Assembly (NCBI RefSeq): GCF_001884045.1
Contig: NZ_MACF01000129.1
Location: 1-48,361, forward strand
Length of the DNA stretch: 48,361 nt
Reading direction: 5' to 3'
Source: Bacillus mobilis
GTDB lineage: Bacteria; Bacillota; Bacilli; Bacillales; Bacillaceae_G
Positions within the stretch are counted from its first letter, which is position 1; every line of letters starts with the position of its first letter. A model generated the notes under the pieces. It saw nothing but the letters and a program-made list of their open reading frames with translations, did no database searches and was not told the origin of the DNA. The position numbers and the translations under genes were made by a program. Below, piece after piece: positions 42,771 to 48,361 of the stretch.

Positions 42771-43497
42771 ATAAAATTGAACGAATCTCCTTTGTATATT
42801 CATTATTTTCTTCATATACAAAAAGAGGTGGCAATATTTTTAAATCTGCGTTTCCGTCCTTAATGCCTTCAATTAACAACGTATTTGCTTCTTTCCCTGC
42901 CTTTGGATAAACAAACCGTACACGTTTTGGTTCAATTTTGTATTTACGCATTAATGTAACAATATCAAGTAAACGGCCTGGACGATGTACAAATGCTACT
43001 TTCCCGCCTTGCTTTACTAGCTGACTACTTGCAGATACAACATCCTCTAATGTACACATAATTTCATGACGAGCTATCGCTAAATGTTCATTCATATTTT
43101 TCTCAGACGTTGCAGGTGTTTGAAAATAAGGCGGATTACATGTGACAACATCATACTGATGACGTCCAAGTTTCTCCGGCATATCTTTCAAATCCCCGTG
43201 TATTAAGTGAATTCTTTCTTCTAACTTATTGTATTGAACGCTTCTGATTCCCATATCATATAAACGTTCTTGAATTTCCACACCTGTAATATTCCCTTTC
43301 GTTCTTGTACTTAATAGAAGAGGCACAACTGCATTACCTGTACACAAATCAAGTAAATTACCTTTTTGAATTGGTACCCAAGCAAAATCTGCAAGTAAAA
43401 CAGCATCTAACGAAAAATTAAATACTGATGGGCTTTGTACGATCTTCATATCTTGCGCTAATAAGTAATCTAAACGTTCATCTTCATATAAATTCAT
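42757..43497 (-). CDS. yabB: tRNA1(Val) A37 N6-methyltransferase-like (YabB)
   Basis: The 246-residue class I SAM-dependent methyltransferase has motif [11 protein letters not shown] at 49-58 and NPPY at 121-124, the signature of N6-adenine or amino-group methylation. Similarity to E. coli TrmN6 suggests modification of A37 in a tRNA. The exact target in Bacillus is inferred, not shown here. ATG at 43497 has AAAGGAG 6 bases upstream. It overlaps yazA by 14 bases, and yazA overlaps rsmI by 32, so the three form a tightly coupled unit. Confidence 0.82.
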   Translation of the reverse strand: MNLYEDERLDYLLAQDMKIVQSPSVFNFSLDAVLLADFAWVPIQKGNLLDLCTGNAVVPLLLSTRTKGNITGVEIQERLYDMGIRSVQYNKLEERIHLIHGDLKDMPEKLGRHQYDVVTCNPPYFQTPATSEKNMNEHLAIARHEIMCTLEDVVSASSQLVKQGGKVAFVHRPGRLLDIVTLMRKYKIEPKRVRFVYPKAGKEANTLLIEGIKDGNADLKILPPLFVYEENNEYTKEIRSILYGEE

Positions 43498-43580
43498 ATG
43501 TTACTCCTTTTCTTACACTTAACCTACCCTATTTCATCTTCTACTAATAAAAAACATATTTCATTCTACTCTCATGTATA

Positions 43581-43617
43581 AAAAATTACCTTTCCAATTA
43601 TCATTGGAAAGGTAATT

Positions 43618-43618
<1 letters not shown>
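43581..43618 (-). terminator. yabA terminator
   Basis: 16-bp stem (43583-43598 with 43603-43618) and a 4-base loop, followed by T-rich DNA on the minus strand. The stem touches the yabA stop codon. Confidence 0.9.
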
Positions 43619-44813
<1,195 letters not shown>

Positions 44814-44818
44814 AACGG

Positions 44819-45802
44819 TCATCCCTCCTGCAACCGCAACACTAACTGTTCGAACACAAGCTGCGCATTTACATTAGCGTTGATTCTATTTTTTGCCTCT
44901 AATATATTAAAGAGAGCTGATACAATGCGCTTCTGAGCATAGGAGAAAGATTCAAACATCTCTTTCTGCTCATGAAAAACAAGACGATCTTCTTCTCCAA
45001 GTTGAACATATAATAAATCCTTATAAATAAGGAGTAACATATCTAAACCTTGCTGTAATTGTTCTTTCTCTCCAAAGTGTTTTCCCCATTTTTCTTGTAC
45101 AAAAAAAATAGAGGCTTTATCCTTTTCGAGCGCTTCACATAATTTTATCACTAAAGCTCGTGCTTGTGCAAACCATTCATCACTACATAAAGCTAAAGCT
45201 TCATCAAAACTATTCGTGAGTTGTGCAGCAAGTGTTGATAAAGATGCCGTAATACCTTCATCCTGTAATCTTCTAATTAAAGATTCCGTAGGTAATGGTC
45301 TAAATGTAACAACTTGACAGCGAGATAAAATCGTATTTAAAATTTGATGACTTTGTTCAGTAAGTAAAATAGCTGTTGTATCACTGCTCGGTTCTTCTAA
45401 AAATTTCAAGAGTGTATTCGCTGCATTTGCTGTCATGCGGTCTGCGTGCTCAATAATATATACTTTTTTATTTGCCTCTAATCCTGTTTTTGAAAACTCT
45501 TCTTGTAAATCATGAATTTGTTGCTTCTTAATAGATAATCCGTCTGGTTTTACAATATGTAAGTTCGGGTGGTTACCTGAATCAATTCGCTTACAATTTG
45601 TACATACATGACAAGGCTCTACCCCATTCCGCTGAGAACAGAGGAAACTCTTTGCCATTTGAATTGACGTCGCAAACTTTCCTGTCCCTTTCCCTCCCTC
45701 TAACAAGTAAGCGTGGGATATACGCTCTTTTGCAATGCTATTCATCAACATTTTTACACCGATGGGTTGTATAGCAGAAAGCTGCTCCCACGTCTTCGTC
45801 AT
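44819..45802 (-). CDS. holB: DNA polymerase III delta' subunit
   Basis: Clamp-loader stator subunit of the replicative polymerase, 327 residues. The AAA+ region has a P-loop-like GGKGTGKF at 36-43, where F replaces the usual Ser/Thr; delta' subunits are known not to hydrolyse ATP. Cysteines 55, 64, 67 and 70 form the conserved zinc module. NAANTLLKFLEEP is the family signature, followed by SRCQ. Start ATG at 45802 has GTGAGGT about 8 bases upstream. The stop TGA at 44819-44821 lies 5 bases before the preferred ricT start, which indicates coupling. Confidence 0.95.
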   Translation of the reverse strand: MTKTWEQLSAIQPIGVKMLMNSIAKERISHAYLLEGGKGTGKFATSIQMAKSFLCSQRNGVEPCHVCTNCKRIDSGNHPNLHIVKPDGLSIKKQQIHDLQEEFSKTGLEANKKVYIIEHADRMTANAANTLLKFLEEPSSDTTAILLTEQSHQILNTILSRCQVVTFRPLPTESLIRRLQDEGITASLSTLAAQLTNSFDEALALCSDEWFAQARALVIKLCEALEKDKASIFFVQEKWGKHFGEKEQLQQGLDMLLLIYKDLLYVQLGEEDRLVFHEQKEMFESFSYAQKRIVSALFNILEAKNRINANVNAQLVFEQLVLRLQEG

Positions 45803-45837
45803 AATGCATACCTCACTTATTTCATTCTTTCCTTCTA

Positions 45838-46464
45838 TTATAACAATTTATCTTCTATAATCTGAACAACTTCTTCTATAAGTTTTTCCATTGGTTGATC
45901 AGCATTTACTAATACAATACGATCTGAGAAACGTTCTACAACTTGTAAATATCCTTCACGCACACGTTTATGGAAAGAGATATCTTCCATATCTAATCGA
46001 TTCACTTCACGTCCTGCATCTTTTTCAATTCGGGCTAAACCGATCTCTGGTTCAATGTCTAAGTAAATCGTTAGACTAGGCATACAGTCCTCAGTTGCGA
46101 AACGATTGATTTCAAATACTTTGTCCATACCTAATCCTCTTGCATATCCTTGATACGCTAAAGAGCTATCTATAAAACGGTCACATAATACAAGGTAGTC
46201 CTCGTTAAGCGCTGGCATAACTTTTTCCACCAAATGTTGTCTACGTGCAGCAGCATACAGAAGCGCCTCTGTACGTGCTTCCATCATCGTATATTCTTGT
46301 TTATGTAAAATCGTTCTAATATCCTCAGAAATTGCAATACCACCTGGTTCTCTCGTCGCCATTACCTTCTGTTCCTTTTGTTCAAAGTATGGCAATAAAC
46401 TTTGAATTAACGTTGTCTTACCAGAACCTTCTGGACCCTCAATTGTTACAAATAATCCCTTCAT
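45838..46464 (-). CDS. tmk: Thymidylate kinase
   Basis: Phosphorylates dTMP to dTDP with ATP, the last specific step of dTTP supply. The 208-residue protein starts with the P-loop at 10-17 (GPEGSGKT), has the DRF motif near residue 90 (CDRFIDSS) and an Arg/Glu-rich LID region. An in-frame GTG at 46476 would overlap yaaO by 11 bases. The ATG at 46464 fits the family's usual N-terminus and has AAAGTGGG about 9 bases upstream inside yaaO. It sits with holB in a replication cluster. In B. subtilis darA and yaaR lie between tmk and holB; here there are only 35 bases. Confidence 0.95.
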   Translation of the reverse strand: MKGLFVTIEGPEGSGKTTLIQSLLPYFEQKEQKVMATREPGGIAISEDIRTILHKQEYTMMEARTEALLYAAARRQHLVEKVMPALNEDYLVLCDRFIDSSLAYQGYARGLGMDKVFEINRFATEDCMPSLTIYLDIEPEIGLARIEKDAGREVNRLDMEDISFHKRVREGYLQVVERFSDRIVLVNADQPMEKLIEEVVQIIEDKLL

Positions 46465-46465
46465 C

Positions 46466-47887
46466 CTAAAACCCACTTTCTATATCATACACTTTCATAT
46501 ATTTCGCACTGCCTTGAAAACGAGCGCCTGCTTTCTCTAAATACATAATTTGCTCTTTATGTTCTGAAGTAATTCTTTCTCCATACATAATCAATGGAAT
46601 TCCAGGTGGATACGGAATCACCATTTCTGCCGCTATCATCCCAACTGCTTCTTCTACAGATACTACTTTTGTTTCATATCCTTCCAGTTGTTTATATGTA
46701 TACGGTAAAGGAGAAATTTCTCCTTTATAAGTATAACGAATAGATTCCTTCTTGTCTTTCACCTCATAATATTGCAATGCCTCTCGGATCATCTCTATAG
46801 CCTTCATATACTCCTTATTTACTTGCAAGGGCAAAATAAATAGGACATTATATGGATCCGCCATTTCTGTATATATACCGACCTTTTCAAATACAGACTG
46901 TAATTCGTATCCTGATAACTGGCAACGTGTCTGTACGGTTACCTTTAACTCGTCTTGTAATGGATATTGTAAAATAGCTATTTGTGGAATAGAACACAAT
47001 TCTTCTTTAAATCCCCGTAAAAACTCGACAATTTCATCATAGCCCTTTTCCTTTATACGCGCTATTGTAAAGCGTGCAATATCAAGAGAAGTCATAATTG
47101 GATACGATGGACTACTAGATTGTAGCATACTTAAATAAGTAGAAACTTTTTCTTCTTTCACTAGGCGACTATTTATATGTAAATAGGATCCCATCGTCAT
47201 GGCGGGTAATGTTTTATGTGCAGAATGAACTACAATATCTGCACCATATGCTAATGCTGACTTTGGAAATGCTCCCCCTAAACAAAAATGGGCTCCATGT
47301 GCTTCATCTACTAAAACAGGGATTTGATGTGCATGTGCATAAGCGATGCTTGCCTCTAGATCCATCCCCATACCATAATAATTAGGATGCGTTAAAATAA
47401 GTGCTTTAGCATTTGGATATTTTTCAATTGCTTGCTTAATAATTTCATCATGAATTCCCACTGGTACGTTATAAGCTTCGTCAATCCATGGATCTAAAAA
47501 AATTGGATTTGCTCCCGCTAATTTTAAGCCATTAATAATCGATTTATGACAATTTCTTTGTACAAGAACAATGTCATGTTCCCCGCAACAAGACAAAATC
47601 ATTGCTAAGTTCCCTACTGTTGAACCATTAATTAAAAAATAACTTTTTTCCACTTCATATACGTCAGCTAATAATTGTTGTGCCTCATCTATACATTCAA
47701 ACGGACTATGTAAATCATCTAATCCTGACAACTCAGTTACATCGATAGATAGTATATCTTTAAACTCCTCTACAGCCTCCTGAGGGAAGTTTAAACCATT
47801 TTTATGACCTGGAACATGAAAGGACAACGGCCCTCTTTCTTTAAACTCTATTAATGCCTCATATAAAGGTATGCGATTTTGATTCAT
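46466..47887 (-). CDS. yaaO: YaaO, PLP-dependent Orn/Lys/Arg decarboxylase family
   Basis: The 473-residue protein belongs to the fold-type I PLP decarboxylases (group III: lysine, ornithine, arginine). VDEAHGAH at 193-200 is the cofactor-aspartate motif, and SAHKTLPA places the Schiff-base lysine at 225. STVGNL near 90 fits the phosphate-binding loop. It is shorter than the E. coli inducible enzymes (over 700 residues) and lacks their N-terminal wing domain, as in B. subtilis YaaO. The substrate cannot be told from sequence; lysine or arginine is likely, with a role in polyamine synthesis. Its stop is one base before the tmk start, so the two are probably co-transcribed. Confidence 0.85.
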   Translation of the reverse strand: MNQNRIPLYEALIEFKERGPLSFHVPGHKNGLNFPQEAVEEFKDILSIDVTELSGLDDLHSPFECIDEAQQLLADVYEVEKSYFLINGSTVGNLAMILSCCGEHDIVLVQRNCHKSIINGLKLAGANPIFLDPWIDEAYNVPVGIHDEIIKQAIEKYPNAKALILTHPNYYGMGMDLEASIAYAHAHQIPVLVDEAHGAHFCLGGAFPKSALAYGADIVVHSAHKTLPAMTMGSYLHINSRLVKEEKVSTYLSMLQSSSPSYPIMTSLDIARFTIARIKEKGYDEIVEFLRGFKEELCSIPQIAILQYPLQDELKVTVQTRCQLSGYELQSVFEKVGIYTEMADPYNVLFILPLQVNKEYMKAIEMIREALQYYEVKDKKESIRYTYKGEISPLPYTYKQLEGYETKVVSVEEAVGMIAAEMVIPYPPGIPLIMYGERITSEHKEQIMYLEKAGARFQGSAKYMKVYDIESGF

Positions 47888-47933
47888 CTATATCTCTTCC
47901 TTATTATTTCATTCTTTCTCTATTATACAGAAC

Positions 47934-47960
47934 AAAAAAAATAATAGGCATATGCCTATT
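47934..47960 (-). terminator. csfB terminator
   Basis: The perfect 18-bp palindrome AATAGGCATATGCCTATT overlaps the csfB stop codon. A run of T follows on the minus strand. Confidence 0.8.
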
Positions 47961-48139
47961 TAAAAATATGATACTTCTAATTTCCGAAGCTGTTTTAAAT
48001 AATATATATACTTCGGATCATTTGTCTCCGTATTCACCATATCTTTTTCACATTCATAACATATTAAATTATTATAAACATATATCCCTTCTTTTCTTTC
48101 TGTCTCACATACAATACAAACTTCATTTTTCGATTTCAT
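47960..48139 (-). CDS. csfB: CsfB/Gin, anti-sigma factor with CxxC pairs
   Basis: This small gene encodes a 59-residue protein. Cysteines at 8, 11, 27 and 30 form two CxxC pairs (CIVC and CYEC), as in the zinc-binding Gin (CsfB) of B. subtilis. The spacing between the pairs and a following T-x-x-DPxY segment also match. In that species Gin is made in the forespore and inhibits sigma-G (and sigma-E), keeping late sporulation genes silent until the right stage. The ATG at 48139 has a strong site, GGGAGGGAAGG, 3-4 bases upstream. The position right after an rRNA operon and before yaaO is the same as in B. subtilis, apart from xpaC and yaaN, which are missing. A T-rich hairpin ends the unit, so it is monocistronic. 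Confidence 0.88.
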   Translation of the reverse strand: MKSKNEVCIVCETERKEGIYVYNNLICYECEKDMVNTETNDPKYIYYLKQLRKLEVSYF

Positions 48140-48166
48140 ATCCTTCCCTCCCTATTTAAATGGACA

Positions 48167-48197
48167 TATTTTATACTCCTATTCCTTAACAATTTAC
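48167..48197 (-). promoter_or_regulatory. possible sigma-F/G promoter of csfB
   Basis: GTAAA and GTATAAAATA are separated by 16 bases and lie about 28 bases before the csfB start. They resemble sigma-F elements, and csfB of B. subtilis is known to be forespore-controlled. The match is only partial, so this is a weak call. Confidence 0.3.
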
Positions 48198-48293
48198 AGA
48201 AAAATATACATCAATCTCTTATATAATATGATTAATCCTTGGGCAACGTGTTTGTATTATGATTACTTCTTTTTACGTACTGTTTGAAAACAC

Positions 48294-48325
48294 AAAAAAA
48301 CACAAGTCAAAAGACTTGTGTTTTT
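48294..48325 (-). terminator. rRNA operon terminator
   Basis: Stem CACAAGTC/GACTTGTG with an AAAA/TTTT loop, extended by A/T pairs. A T-run follows on the minus strand, directly after the 5S rRNA end. Confidence 0.9.
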
Positions 48326-48329
48326 AGTT

Positions 48330-48361
48330 GCTTGGCGACGTCCTACTCTCACAGGGACAAG
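48330..48361 (-). rRNA. rrf: 5S ribosomal RNA, 3' end only
   Basis: The last 32 bases, read on the minus strand, match the conserved 3' end of Bacillus 5S rRNA, including GAGAGTAGGACGTCGCCAAG. The rest of the gene and the 23S and 16S genes lie outside the window. A strong hairpin terminator follows at once, so this is the end of an rRNA operon. Confidence 0.93.

Noticed and set aside
47854-48159. 101-codon plus-strand open frame opposite csfB
   Set aside because: The minus strand here has a good ribosome site and a recognisable Gin protein; the plus frame is Tyr/Ile/Ser-rich with no family resemblance.

Overview
This window is core chromosome of a Bacillus cereus-group bacterium, given on the strand opposite to the usual numbering. 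The evidence is AT-rich DNA, Bacillus-type promoters and Shine-Dalgarno sites, a full set of endospore genes (spoIIE, spoVT, spoVG, yabG, yabPQ, fin, csfB, sspF), and a gene order that follows the origin-proximal region of Bacillus subtilis from csfB to lysS. All protein genes except abrB are on the minus strand. At the right edge lies the 3' end of a 5S rRNA gene with its terminator. At the left edge lies the promoter and leader of a second rRNA operon. The window is therefore the complete inter-rRNA-operon segment and holds 50 protein genes and two tRNAs. I see no insertion sequence, prophage, CRISPR array, restriction or defence system, or clear foreign island.

Reading in the direction of transcription (high to low coordinates): csfB/gin, yaaO, tmk, holB, ricT, yabA, trmN6, yazA and rsmI (48.1-41.6 kb) combine a sigma-factor inhibitor with DNA replication, its control, and RNA modification. 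abrB (plus strand) stands alone with a sigma-A promoter and two Spo0A boxes. Between abrB and metG lies a GC-rich structured repeat of the B. cereus bcr kind. metG, tatD, rnmV and rsmA (40.8-36.3 kb) serve tRNA charging and rRNA maturation. yabG, veg, sspF, ispE, purR, ridA, spoVG, glmU, prs, pth and fin (36.2-28.0 kb) mix spore genes with isoprenoid, purine/PRPP and cell-wall precursor genes. mfd, spoVT, spoVB/yabM, mazG, rqcP, yabP, yabQ, divIC and yabR follow (27.9-18.1 kb), then a Met-Glu tRNA pair. spoIIE, tilS, hprT, ftsH, coaX, hslO and cysK (17.6-8.0 kb) lead to the folate operon pabB-pabA-pabC-folP-folB-folK-yazB-dusB (7.8-2.0 kb), then lysS and the next rRNA promoter region.

Regulation can be read at many points. 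Examples are tandem Spo0A boxes below the abrB start, a 21-bp spaced Spo0A-type promoter at spoIIE, a sigma-H promoter at spoVG, a sigma-K promoter at yabG, a sigma-F/G promoter at fin, sigma-A promoters at cysK, glmU, purR and the tRNAs, and two tandem rRNA promoters. About 25 factor-independent terminators divide the region into short operons. Starts were chosen from Shine-Dalgarno position and family length; ten genes appear to use GTG or TTG. Compared with B. subtilis as I remember it, darA-yaaR, yabE and ctc are missing from their expected places. I found no convincing new biological system. The points most worth a second look are the bcr-like repeat, the paired rRNA boundaries, the promoter architectures, the missing genes and the RG-rich tail of YabR.
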